Assembly (NCBI RefSeq): GCF_947499295.1
Contig: NZ_CANMNP010000011.1
Location: 62,001-126,000 of the forward strand
Reading direction: 5' to 3'
Source: an uncultured Roseibium sp.
Lineage (GTDB): Bacteria; Pseudomonadota; Alphaproteobacteria; Rhizobiales; Stappiaceae
Length of the DNA stretch: 64,000 nucleotides
In this document: one piece after another, positions 44,097 to 52,441 of the stretch
Layout: each line of letters starts with the position of its first letter
How positions within the stretch are numbered: position 1 is the first letter of the stretch
Position numbers and translations under genes: made by a program
Notes under the pieces: generated by a model
Databases searched by the model: none
The model's input: the letters and a program-made list of their open reading frames with translations, nothing else
What the model was told of the DNA's origin: nothing

Positions 44097-44239
44097 AGGG
44101 CATGTGCTACTGTTGGTTATTCGGCAAAAAAGATAGCAACGCCCAAATCACCTGTTGGGAGGTGCGTATGTCCATTGACGCTGACAATACATCCAGCACC
44201 GGTCCATAAAACACTGAGAACGAGGAGGACCTCATCGCG

Positions 44240-44647
44240 ATGTCCGATGAAAAACAACCTTTTTGCGGAACCTATGAAGTCGGTCAGATCAGGATCATGG
44301 CACTAGACGGCCAGGAGAACCTGGCCAAAGGTGTTGTTCCAGGCGAGATGACCGTGACATCGGCTGAATTTTCCTATGTGCCCAACAATCCGGACGAAAA
44401 CGCTCTCGATGTTACTATCGAGGCGTTTGCGACAGTCAATAGCTCAGGTGACAAGATCGTCCATATCGAGGATCTGAAGTTGCTCCTGCAAAGCGATACG
44501 AGCTATTGGGCAACCGAAGGTGTCAAATCCGCCTTCACGGTCGAAGACGCCTTCGAAATGTCCGTCAAGATGCGTGCCGATAAAACCTCGCTGGCACCAG
44601 GCCGACTTTACGTCCGCTTCCACTGCGAGAAAAGCAGCGAGGCCTGA
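44240..44647 (+). CDS. Unrecognised 135-residue cytosolic protein
   Basis: I do not recognise a family. It is acidic and apparently beta-rich, starts MSDEKQPFCGTYEVGQIRIM, and has only two Cys (near residues 9 and 130). A GAGGAGG stretch lies about 11 bases before the ATG. It has no signal peptide. It is the last plus-strand gene of the YcaO/TfuA cluster and is convergent with the STAS gene at 44721. Together with 43562-44035 it may be a substrate or accessory protein. Both start MSD, but I see no convincing similarity between them. Confidence 0.7.
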   Translation: MSDEKQPFCGTYEVGQIRIMALDGQENLAKGVVPGEMTVTSAEFSYVPNNPDENALDVTIEAFATVNSSGDKIVHIEDLKLLLQSDTSYWATEGVKSAFTVEDAFEMSVKMRADKTSLAPGRLYVRFHCEKSSEA

Positions 44648-44720
44648 GCAAACTTGCCGGGCAAGACAGAACCTGACCGGTGTTGCATGGGGCTCTGTCG
44701 GTCAGATGTCCAAAACGCCG

Positions 44721-45059
44721 TCAGGAAATCGTCAGTTCCAGCGCCGGGTGCAGCCGTTGAAGGTTGCGGAGGGACTTGGATTGCCAGGGGATGCTCTTGG
44801 AGCCGAGAACGCGGACGCCGACGTCCGGCTGTTTCCGGATTTCGATTGTAAACTTTGCAAAGAGATTGATGCCGGAACTGTTCAGAAACTCAAGACCGGT
44901 CAGATCAAGCGTGATGAGATCAGGTTTGGACCCGAGAACGGAGTTCATGATTTCAAGTATCGGCGCATAGGCTTCCGTACCTGAAAGCCGCATGGTGCCT
45001 TCATAGTGGATGGACGCACCTTCAGTCCAAACGCGGTAATCGTTGGTGCTGATTTCCAT
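44721..45059 (-). CDS. STAS-domain anti-sigma-factor antagonist-like protein
   Basis: A 112-residue STAS domain. The core strand and helix LITLDLTGLEFLNSSGINLF contain the Ser that is phosphorylated in SpoIIAA/RsbV-type antagonists. Dephosphorylated STAS proteins bind a partner, and the opposing kinase and phosphatase set the balance. It is 31 bases after a SiaB-like kinase gene, the last gene of the operon. Target unknown. Confidence 0.85.
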   Translation of the reverse strand: MEISTNDYRVWTEGASIHYEGTMRLSGTEAYAPILEIMNSVLGSKPDLITLDLTGLEFLNSSGINLFAKFTIEIRKQPDVGVRVLGSKSIPWQSKSLRNLQRLHPALELTIS

Positions 45060-45090
45060 GTTGGTTTCTTCCTTTGGAATAAGTCAGCGA

Positions 45091-45636
45091 TCAGGAAAGT
45101 CGCAATGAGGCAAACGTGGTCAGCTTTACGCCTTCACTTACATGCTCGCGGAGGAAAGACCAGCCCAATTTGGCCTCGTAGTCGCTCATGAGCGTAAGCA
45201 GGCCGAGGCCTGAGCCGGTCGAGTCGGGATTAAGGGCATTTTCTTCGATTTTCTCCAACAAGAGCTCACCGGGGTCGCGCTCCAGGAGTTCGCGCAGAAG
45301 CTCCTGAAAACGTGACGCCGTCTCATTGTCGATCTTGTTGACGATCTGAATCTCAAACGTTTCTCCCAGGAGACTGCTGTCGATGGCGATGTCGCCGCCA
45401 TATCGGAATTTGACCGCGTTCTCGAGGATCTCGTTGATCATGTAACTGATGCTGTGGCGGGCATCGACCGGGTCGACATCTCCGGGACAGGCCCGGCTGA
45501 AATACTCACCGATGAAATCCGATGTCACACCGCAATGATGCCAGCTGAGTTCCAATGGCTCGGCCATCAACTTCAGGCAGAACCGCGTCGCGTCGCCGCC
45601 GTTTGAAGAATGAGTATGTCCAAAATCCTCGACCAT
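45091..45636 (-). CDS. SiaB-like GHKL protein kinase
   Basis: A 181-residue GHKL ATPase-fold protein. The N-box is HSISYMINEILENAVKFRYGG, and the G-box GSGLGLLTLMSDY is near the end. Length and layout match the SiaB/DUF6272 kinase group of partner-switching systems, rather than RsbW. It would phosphorylate the STAS Ser. It lies 3 bases after the phosphatase stop. A paralogue with degenerate motifs (49220-49741) starts the operon. Confidence 0.8.
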   Translation of the reverse strand: MVEDFGHTHSSNGGDATRFCLKLMAEPLELSWHHCGVTSDFIGEYFSRACPGDVDPVDARHSISYMINEILENAVKFRYGGDIAIDSSLLGETFEIQIVNKIDNETASRFQELLRELLERDPGELLLEKIEENALNPDSTGSGLGLLTLMSDYEAKLGWSFLREHVSEGVKLTTFASLRLS

Positions 45637-45639
45637 GAC

Positions 45640-48048
45640 CTACCTGTGCTTCAAAACCACGAGCGTGATATCGTCAAATACCTTATATTCACCGATGTGC
45701 ATCTTGACGTCATCTATGACGGCTTCAGCGATACCCTTTGCCGTTTTGTGGCGATTGCTGTGGGCACTCTCGCTCAACCGATCCAGACCAAACATGTTTC
45801 CAGCCGCGTTTTCAGCTTCGGTGATGCCATCGGTGTGAAGGATCAGAATATCGTCCGGACCGAAACTCAAATCCAGCGTCGCGACAAACGCGGAGATATC
45901 TGCTTCCAATCCGACCGGGAACCCGAGATCCATGGTGTCGATACGCTCGGTCTCGCCAGTTGATCGGATGATCAGCACTTCTTCATGCTGGCCGGACAGC
46001 GTCACCTTGCCATCAATGTAGTCGACAAATGCAAGGGTCAGATGTTTGTCGGATTTGGTCCGTGTGATGTTCTTGTAGACAGCCCGGTTGAGCACATCCA
46101 GAAACGCGATCGGGTCCTTGTCACCCTTTTCCTGCAAGGCGCGGGCGACTGACTGAACCATCAGCATCAGAACTCCGCTTTCCAAGCCGTGGCCGGTCAC
46201 ATCACCGATACCCACCTTGATGTGTTCGCCATCAAAGAGCACGTCGTAGTAGTCGCCACCAACCTCATCGGCCGGTTCCATGAAGGCCGCAATTTCGATT
46301 TGCGGGATGATCTCCAGCTCACTGCGACGCGGAAGCACCATCTCCTGAATGCGCTTGGCGACATCAAGTTCCGCGCCCAGACGCACATTCTCCGACTTGA
46401 GCCGCTTGTTAAGAGCACCGATTTCCTTGTTCGCTGTTTCGAGCTTCTTCGTTCGCTCGTCGACCAGGTTCTCAAGGTTTTCGGTATGGAAGCTGATCTC
46501 TTCGGCCATGCGGTTGAAGGCAAGTCCGGCAGCTGCCACTTCATCGCGGGTCGGGATATCCACCCTGACGGAGTAGTCCTTGTTTTGCAGTGCACGAGCT
46601 GCACCGGCCAGCTGCGACAAGCCTTTGGTGATCCGGCCGGAAATGGCATAAACGGCAACGGTCACGATCACCAAGCTGATCAGAAGCGCCGCGATCTGCC
46701 AATAAACGATCCGCTCAGTCGCCTCGGACAACTCCAACTGCACGGCTGTCAACGGTGCATAGATCTCATCCTTGGCAACCATGAAGCCAAGTGTCAGATT
46801 TTCCGAAACAATCGTTTCCCCATTCCAGAGATTGATGGGCGAAAGTTCCTTCAGAACAACGATATATCCTTCGCCCGTCTCTTCGTTGAAATCGCCATCG
46901 CCGCCGAGCGTTATGGAATCGATGACCGTGCCCGTATTGTGCGGCAGCTCAAGATTTGCAACCTCAGGGAAACGGCTCTTTCCAAGGAGCCGATCGATCC
47001 CTGTCACGCCCTGGCCTTCACCACCGACGGAGACGAGACCAAGCGTTTCCGCTCCGGCTTCGCTCACAGCGATGACATTCCCGGCCGACGATGTGAGAAA
47101 ACCAAAGCCGGTTTCAGCGATCTTTACATTTTCCACCAGATTGGAAAGCTGATCGAGCGTGATGTCCACGGCTGCCATGCCGGCGACATCTGAACGGTCT
47201 GCGGTCCACAACGGATAAAAGAAGCTCACGATGCGCGCACCGGTGATCGCATCAATATAGGGGTCCGTACCCACGATATCGCGGTCAACCGGCCGATTGC
47301 CCGGGTCCTTGATCCAGCTTTGCCAGCCCTCATAGACGCCTGGAAAGAAAAAATCCCAGAAGTTGTCTTCATTGTGGCCGGGATAAAGCTTGTCGAATGT
47401 CTGCGCCTGGTCGGTATACGGCGTTGTGCGCATGATCGGCTTGTCTTTCGGGCCGACATAATACATCTGCAGCTTTGGCGAACCGGTCTTCAGGATACCT
47501 GGTGCAATCAGATTAAAAGCGGAGCTGTCTGATATCTGTGCCTCGACCTCGGGCAGCGGATTGCCCTCGTCATCCAGCAGATACCCCCAGACGCTGACAA
47601 CAGATTCCCCCGGAGAATTCTGTGACCAGCCAGCCTGCGGATTGTAAACCAGCTTGTCGCCAAGCTTAGGGTCTGCTTCGACAGTCCTGCCGACATTGGT
47701 GCCGGTCTGAGGATTGTCAATCAGCGTCTGCATGGCGCCGCCAAGCGCTTCAACCTCGGAAAAAACCTGATCGAGTAGCAGATCGGTTCTGAGCGCTGTC
47801 GTGTCGATATAGGTCCGCAGATACTCTTCCGTGGCGCTGGTGAGGCCGGTCGCGACCTTCTCGGTCGCATCATTGGACAAACGTTGCACATTCCAGATGG
47901 CAACGCCGCCCGCCAACATGAGATCGAACAGAACCGCCGCACCGACGACCGCAATGAATTTGGCCCGAAAACTGTGCCTCGAAAACCGGCCAACTGATTG
48001 CCCGTCCTGCGGATCCGGAGCCTCAGTCCCTACATGTGTGACACTCAT
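45640..48048 (-). CDS. dCache-HAMP-SpoIIE/PP2C phosphatase
   Basis: An 802-residue inner-membrane receptor phosphatase. One helix (residues about 29-51), then a large periplasmic dCache-type ligand domain (to about 455), a second helix, HAMP (about 475-525), a coiled coil and a C-terminal SpoIIE/PP2C domain. The PP2C domain has AFMEPADEVGGDYYDV, GIGDVTGHGLESGVLML and HTDGITEAEN (metal-binding Asp). It dephosphorylates a STAS partner in response to an external ligand, as SiaA and RsbU do. The gene overlaps the methyltransferase gene by 4 bases. Confidence 0.9.
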   Translation of the reverse strand: MSVTHVGTEAPDPQDGQSVGRFSRHSFRAKFIAVVGAAVLFDLMLAGGVAIWNVQRLSNDATEKVATGLTSATEEYLRTYIDTTALRTDLLLDQVFSEVEALGGAMQTLIDNPQTGTNVGRTVEADPKLGDKLVYNPQAGWSQNSPGESVVSVWGYLLDDEGNPLPEVEAQISDSSAFNLIAPGILKTGSPKLQMYYVGPKDKPIMRTTPYTDQAQTFDKLYPGHNEDNFWDFFFPGVYEGWQSWIKDPGNRPVDRDIVGTDPYIDAITGARIVSFFYPLWTADRSDVAGMAAVDITLDQLSNLVENVKIAETGFGFLTSSAGNVIAVSEAGAETLGLVSVGGEGQGVTGIDRLLGKSRFPEVANLELPHNTGTVIDSITLGGDGDFNEETGEGYIVVLKELSPINLWNGETIVSENLTLGFMVAKDEIYAPLTAVQLELSEATERIVYWQIAALLISLVIVTVAVYAISGRITKGLSQLAGAARALQNKDYSVRVDIPTRDEVAAAGLAFNRMAEEISFHTENLENLVDERTKKLETANKEIGALNKRLKSENVRLGAELDVAKRIQEMVLPRRSELEIIPQIEIAAFMEPADEVGGDYYDVLFDGEHIKVGIGDVTGHGLESGVLMLMVQSVARALQEKGDKDPIAFLDVLNRAVYKNITRTKSDKHLTLAFVDYIDGKVTLSGQHEEVLIIRSTGETERIDTMDLGFPVGLEADISAFVATLDLSFGPDDILILHTDGITEAENAAGNMFGLDRLSESAHSNRHKTAKGIAEAVIDDVKMHIGEYKVFDDITLVVLKHR

Positions 48049-49223
48049 TTTGGTTTCCGTCCCGAAGCGACCCAGATCGGCCAGCCTGCATATCCTCGTG
48101 GATGCTTGGCCGCGAAGATATGATCCTGGAAACCCTGCCTGAATTCGCGGATTTGCTCTTCACTGTCGCCACGCTCGACAGCCATCTTGCCGGCATAGAC
48201 ATCTTCCCAGGACTGGATAATATCGGCGAAATCCTGAGGATCACCGTCCAGGTTGGTCACCATGAACGATTCCATCTGAATATCTTCAAGGCCTGCATCG
48301 ATCAGATACCGCCGGCTCTTGGGGCCAAGCTCGATATCCATGTTGAAGTGGGCCCAAAGCCGCGCGACTTCATTGTAGGTGCGCTGGATCGATTCCGATC
48401 TCGGTTCACCAAGACAGTGGGAGTTTTTCTCGTTGGTGATGTAAATGCGTCCGCCCGGCTTGCAGATGCGCAGCAGCTCCTGAAGGATCAGTTCGGGCCG
48501 GTCGAACACCTGAAGGGAATGGCGGCAGGTGACGAAGTCGAACTGGTCGCTTTCCAGCAGCATTTCAGAAGCATCACCAAACACATAGTCGATACCGCGA
48601 ATGCCGAAATCCGTCGCGACCTTGCGCGCATAGTCGAGACTGGACCGACTGTGATCCAGAGCGACCAGCCGATCGGGCTGAAATTCCTTTTGCAAGAGAA
48701 CCGCGAAGTCCCCGATACCGCAGCAGATGTCTGCTACCTGCAATCCGGGTTCCAGGCCATGGCGCTGCAAGATGGCCCGTTCATGACGCCATGTCAGTTT
48801 GGTCTGCGTGCGCAAAATCGGGATAAAGCCGCCCTCTTCCAGGAACGTCTGACCCGGATAAAACTCGTTGTCGTATTCACCGACGGTGATGTTTTCGGAC
48901 ATGGTCTCGAGCACCGCGAATTTGCGGGTCGCCCAGCCAACCACGCTCGAGGTTGTCACGTGCACTTTCAGATCGCTGCGCCCGCGCACCAGGTCCAGGA
49001 TCTTGCCCGCGAAGGCATGAAAAGCGACATTGTTCATGCGCACCAGCCGGCGCACATTGACATAGAAGCGCCCGCTGACGCCGGAAACGGAGTTTTCAAG
49101 CGCGGAAATGCAGCTGTTCATTTCTTCGCTGCGCTGCGGCCTCAAGCTGCCGTGCAATGAAAATTCCTGGTCGTTTTCGTTGAAATTCCACTGAAATCCT
49201 TGCGAAATACTGTCAGCGATCAT
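48045..49223 (-). CDS. STAS-like domain fused to SAM methyltransferase
   Basis: A 392-residue protein. Residues 1-115 resemble a STAS fold (strand FYVNVRRLVRMNNVAFHAFAG), but the phospho-Ser position reads Asn/Val, so it would not be a phospho-switch itself. Residues 120-380 are a class I SAM methyltransferase of the UbiE/Methyltransf_11 kind with motif I VADICCGIGDFAVLLQ. The fusion is unusual and suggests a methyltransferase gated by the partner switch. It overlaps both neighbours by 4 bases. Substrate unknown. Confidence 0.8.
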   Translation of the reverse strand: MIADSISQGFQWNFNENDQEFSLHGSLRPQRSEEMNSCISALENSVSGVSGRFYVNVRRLVRMNNVAFHAFAGKILDLVRGRSDLKVHVTTSSVVGWATRKFAVLETMSENITVGEYDNEFYPGQTFLEEGGFIPILRTQTKLTWRHERAILQRHGLEPGLQVADICCGIGDFAVLLQKEFQPDRLVALDHSRSSLDYARKVATDFGIRGIDYVFGDASEMLLESDQFDFVTCRHSLQVFDRPELILQELLRICKPGGRIYITNEKNSHCLGEPRSESIQRTYNEVARLWAHFNMDIELGPKSRRYLIDAGLEDIQMESFMVTNLDGDPQDFADIIQSWEDVYAGKMAVERGDSEEQIREFRQGFQDHIFAAKHPRGYAGWPIWVASGRKPK

Positions 49224-49741
49224 TCTGTTTCGTCCTCAAGCGCCAATTCAGCGACAAGACACATACGGCCATTTTCAAGCCTGTCGATTGTCAAACGCGC
49301 ACCGTAGTCGACACCCAGTTCCAGCAGTCCAAGGCCTGCATCCGGTTCGTCTTCCGTGAACAATGCTTCCAGATAAAGTGCTTCCGCATCCGAGGCCTGC
49401 ACCTTTTCAATAGCTTGCCGGTAAGTCTCGAATGTTGGTTGATCTGCAGGAAAGGTCAGCTCTATCCGGTCGTGGTTGCCTTGACGGCGCACCGCGCATT
49501 CAAGCTTGCCGTCTTCTCCATGAACGCGGAATACAGTTTCCAGGAGTTCGTTCAAGGCGGATGAATAGAGATTTGAAAAAAGCAGCGAATCCAGCCGATT
49601 GTGGCTGACCATTCGGGCCAGATAACCCGACATCAGATCGCAATGCGCCCAATCAGAGCAAAAATCCTTGATATCCAAGTCCATATGGAGCATCTGCGGC
49701 ACGTCGGAATTCAATGACATGCCTTCAGAAGTCGCCTGCAT
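49220..49741 (-). CDS. Degenerate SiaB-like GHKL protein
   Basis: A 173-residue protein that parallels the kinase at 45091-45636. SALNELLETVF corresponds to its N-box and AGLGLLELGVDYGARLTI to its G-box, at similar positions. The N-box Asn is absent (E-L-L-E-T in place of E-I-L-E-N), so it may lack ATPase activity and serve as a scaffold or competitor. It is the first gene of the operon, with an overlap of 4 bases with the next. Assignment rests on this internal comparison. Confidence 0.65.
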   Translation of the reverse strand: MQATSEGMSLNSDVPQMLHMDLDIKDFCSDWAHCDLMSGYLARMVSHNRLDSLLFSNLYSSALNELLETVFRVHGEDGKLECAVRRQGNHDRIELTFPADQPTFETYRQAIEKVQASDAEALYLEALFTEDEPDAGLGLLELGVDYGARLTIDRLENGRMCLVAELALEDETE

Positions 49742-49824
49742 TTCTATTCCCCCGTTGGCATAGTCCCTTGCACCCTTATGCGGAGTGTTCGCTGTTTTAC
49801 ACTTTGCACGTAAAAATGCTCTGG

Positions 49825-49838
49825 TGACACGTGTGTCA
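49825..49838. promoter_or_regulatory. Dyad upstream of the partner-switch operon
   Basis: TGACAC-GT-GTGTCA, two perfect 6-base arms, 84-97 bases upstream of the first gene (start 49741). AT-rich -10-like sequence (TATTAT, minus strand) lies between. Candidate operator; no binding protein known. Confidence 0.5.
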
Positions 49839-50000
49839 TCAGTAATTCACTTATTTAATAATAGGGTTTCGCTCATTGTCGGCGATATAGCAACAGCAAT
49901 CGCATGCAACATTCCATGAAAACACGAGGTAAAGCCTTTTTGGTTTTTTCCTAAGGTTCCAAGTTGCTACTTCGCGCGTCATCATCAAATCCGAAAACAA

Positions 50001-50029
50001 GAAAACCCGCCCGGAATTATCCGGACGGG
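50001..50029 (-). terminator. Terminator of the liv operon
   Basis: Minus-strand stem CCCGTCCGG / CCGGGCGGG (50029-50021 with 50014-50006; one G-U pair) with a six-base loop, then TTTTC. It lies 36 bases after the livK stop. Confidence 0.85.
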
Positions 50030-50064
50030 CTCAATCGGGTCGTTCCGATCAGTGTGTTGGCAAC

Positions 50065-51165
50065 TTACTTGTAGTCGTACTGACCGTCTTTCCACTCGTA
50101 CCAGACATAGCCAGGCAGAGAGACATCGCCCTTGTCGTCGAAGGACAAGTCGCCGAGAACGGTTGCGAAATCACCAGCGTTCAGAGCGCCAACGACAGCA
50201 TCATAGTCCGTGGACTTTGCAGTCGTTGCAGCTGCCGCCCATGCCTGGATCGCCGCATATGTGTACAGAGAGTAGCCTTCTGCGGTTTTACCGGCATCTT
50301 CAAGCGCTTTCACGACGGGCGCCGCAATCGGGTTCTTGCGCGGGTCCGGAGAGAAGGTCATCAATGTGCCTTCGCCGGCCGGGCCGGTGATTGACCAATA
50401 CTCGTCGGTGACGAGCGCATCACCGGAAACGAGGATGGTGTCCATACCCTGGTCAACCATCTGGCGCTTCATCAGACCTGCTTCCGTATGGTAGCCGCCG
50501 ACATAAAGAACGTCGATTTTATCCTGCTTCAGCTTGGAGACCAGCGCGGTGTAGTCCTTTTCACCGGCGGTGTAGGCTTCGTAAAGAGTTTCCTCTTTAC
50601 CAAGGCTGTTCATAACGCCTTTGGTGGCGTCGGCCAGGCCCTTGCCGTAGGCAGTTTTGTCGTGAACAACGGCAATGTTCTTGTCGCCGAATTCCTCAGC
50701 CAGATAAGTACCGGCAACCTGACCCTGCTGGTCGTCACGACCGCACACGCGAAAGACACCCGGACCAGGACGCTCATCGGTGAATTTCGGGTTGGTGGAT
50801 GCCGGAGAAATCTGAACGATACCCTCTTCAGCATAAACAGCGGAAGCCGGGATGGACGAACCGGAACAGAAGTGACCGGCCATGAACACAACGCCCTTGC
50901 CAACCATCTGGTTTGCAACCGCAACAGCCTGTTTGGGATCGCAGGCATCGTCACCCACTTCCAGAACAAGCTTTTCGCCGTTGACGCCCCCGGCAGCATT
51001 GATGTCAGCAACTGCCTGTTCGGCACCAGCTTTCATCTGCGCTCCGAAAGACGCGTACTGACCAGTCATCGGTCCGGCTGTTGCAATCACGATGTCTGCA
51101 AGTGCGGCAGTGGACATGGCCACACCAGCAACTGCAGCAACACTCGCCAATAGATATTTTTTCAT
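50065..51165 (-). CDS. livK: Branched-chain amino-acid ABC transporter binding protein
   Basis: A 366-residue periplasmic binding protein of the LivJ/LivK (type I) kind. The start at 51165 is chosen because GGGGAG precedes it and a clear signal peptide follows (residues 1-23, ending ALAD). Motifs include GPMTGQYASFGAQMKAGAE and the Cys pair (DACD...HFCSGS) typical of the family. It captures Leu/Ile/Val or related amino acids. It is the last gene of the liv operon in the transcript (H-M-G-F-DUF6867-K). Confidence 0.92.
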   Translation of the reverse strand: MKKYLLASVAAVAGVAMSTAALADIVIATAGPMTGQYASFGAQMKAGAEQAVADINAAGGVNGEKLVLEVGDDACDPKQAVAVANQMVGKGVVFMAGHFCSGSSIPASAVYAEEGIVQISPASTNPKFTDERPGPGVFRVCGRDDQQGQVAGTYLAEEFGDKNIAVVHDKTAYGKGLADATKGVMNSLGKEETLYEAYTAGEKDYTALVSKLKQDKIDVLYVGGYHTEAGLMKRQMVDQGMDTILVSGDALVTDEYWSITGPAGEGTLMTFSPDPRKNPIAAPVVKALEDAGKTAEGYSLYTYAAIQAWAAAATTAKSTDYDAVVGALNAGDFATVLGDLSFDDKGDVSLPGYVWYEWKDGQYDYK

Positions 51166-51330
51166 TGTCAACTCCCCTGGTTCCAGTTTTCTGGACCATT
51201 TTGGACACAAAGCCTGCGCTTCCCAAAACGCCTGCTTCAACTTTGGCCGCGGCTAGAACGATTCTTTTCTTATTTCGTCCAGAACCCGGCCGGTTCCCCA
51301 TGGGCACACAATATGCGCCCCTGGAATTTT

Positions 51331-51699
51331 TCAGCCCTCAGCGTAACGGTCAGATTGTCCTTCACGCAACCGCCAAGTGAACGGACCTGTTTTTTGGTAA
51401 AGCCAAACATACTGTGTTGTCATCTGGTTAGTCCGCGTGAAACGCCAGCCCGCGAGACCGAAGGCAAGCACAACCAGATAATCCACAATCAAGTAATGCA
51501 CTGACAACAGAGAGCCTTCGAAAAGCGCGAAGGTCAGGAACCTGATTGCCACTGTCAACAAGAACAAGAACCACAGCAACACCCAAATCGGACGCCAGGT
51601 GCTGGCGCAGGCGCGCCCCGTCATCCAGGCCGCGCCGCCTCCGAGCCCGCACAGCAGGATCAAAAAGACGCCAAAGTTCGTTTCATAAAGAATACCCAT
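51331..51699 (-). CDS. DUF6867-family small membrane protein
   Basis: A 122-residue membrane protein beginning MGILYETNFGVFL, with three hydrophobic segments. I recognise it as DUF6867-like, a family that sits inside alphaproteobacterial liv operons between the ATPase and the binding protein. Its function is unknown. It lies 10 bases after livF. The longer upstream frame overlaps livF and has no ribosome site. Confidence 0.75.
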   Translation of the reverse strand: MGILYETNFGVFLILLCGLGGGAAWMTGRACASTWRPIWVLLWFLFLLTVAIRFLTFALFEGSLLSVHYLIVDYLVVLAFGLAGWRFTRTNQMTTQYVWLYQKTGPFTWRLREGQSDRYAEG

Positions 51700-51709
51700 G
51701 TCGCGTCTC

Positions 51710-52441
51710 CTAGTGCCGTCCGCCCTCAAGGTAGGCCGCCTGCACGTCTTCACGCGTCAGCAGCTCCTTACCAGTTCCGGACATGGTGATCTTGCCGTTC
51801 ACCATCACATATCCACGATGTGCCAGTTTCAGGGCGTGATAGGCATTCTGCTCCACAAGGAACACCGTCAGACCGTCAGTCTGGTTAAGGTCCCTGATCG
51901 CATCGAAAATCTGCTTCACGATGATCGGCGCCAGACCGAGGGAGGGCTCATCGAGCAGAAGCAAGCGCGGCTTGGACATGAGCGCCCGGGCAATGGCAAG
52001 CATTTGCTGCTCCCCACCGGACAATGTGCCGCCACGCTGGTTTCGCCTTTCCTTCAGGCGCGGGAACAGGTCGAATGCACGATCAAGGCTGCCTTCCACG
52101 TCCTCGTTTCCGGCCATTTCCGCACCCATGACAAGATTTTCCATAACGCTCATGCGCGGGAAGATCCTGCGGCCTTCAGGCGACTGCGCAATGGACTTTC
52201 GCATAATTTCATGCGTCGGCATGTGTGTGATGTTTTCGCCGTCATAGAGGACTTCGCCAGACGAAGCATGAGGCGTTCCGCATATGGTCATCATCAGGGT
52301 GGACTTGCCTGCCCCGTTGGCACCGATCAGGGAAACGATCTCGCCTTTGTCTACCGTCAGGTCGACGCCGCGCAGCGCGATAATCTTACCGTAGTGGGTT
52401 TCAACATTCCGGACTTCAAGCATATGGTTCGGGGCTGTCAT
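51710..52441 (-). CDS. livF: Branched-chain amino-acid ABC transporter ATPase 2
   Basis: A 243-residue ABC ATPase with Walker A GANGAGKST, signature LSGGEQQMLA, Walker B LLLLDEPSLGLAP and H-loop. LivF is the smaller of the two ATPases of branched-chain amino-acid importers. It overlaps livG by 4 bases and is followed by DUF6867. Confidence 0.95.
   Translation of the reverse strand: MTAPNHMLEVRNVETHYGKIIALRGVDLTVDKGEIVSLIGANGAGKSTLMMTICGTPHASSGEVLYDGENITHMPTHEIMRKSIAQSPEGRRIFPRMSVMENLVMGAEMAGNEDVEGSLDRAFDLFPRLKERRNQRGGTLSGGEQQMLAIARALMSKPRLLLLDEPSLGLAPIIVKQIFDAIRDLNQTDGLTVFLVEQNAYHALKLAHRGYVMVNGKITMSGTGKELLTREDVQAAYLEGGRH

Larger units (their letters stand above)
49742..50064. other. Intergenic region between partner-switch operon and livK
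   Basis: No gene. Holds the minus-strand promoter region of the partner-switch operon with the dyad at 49825-49838 and the livK-operon terminator at 50001-50029. Confidence 0.6.

Noticed and set aside
44078..44209. A 43-codon Cys-containing frame between the two small genes, looked at as a precursor peptide
   Set aside because: Its ATG lies in the loop of a GC-rich hairpin with no proper ribosome site; a 13-codon internal start (44168) has a GGGAGG site but is too short to support.
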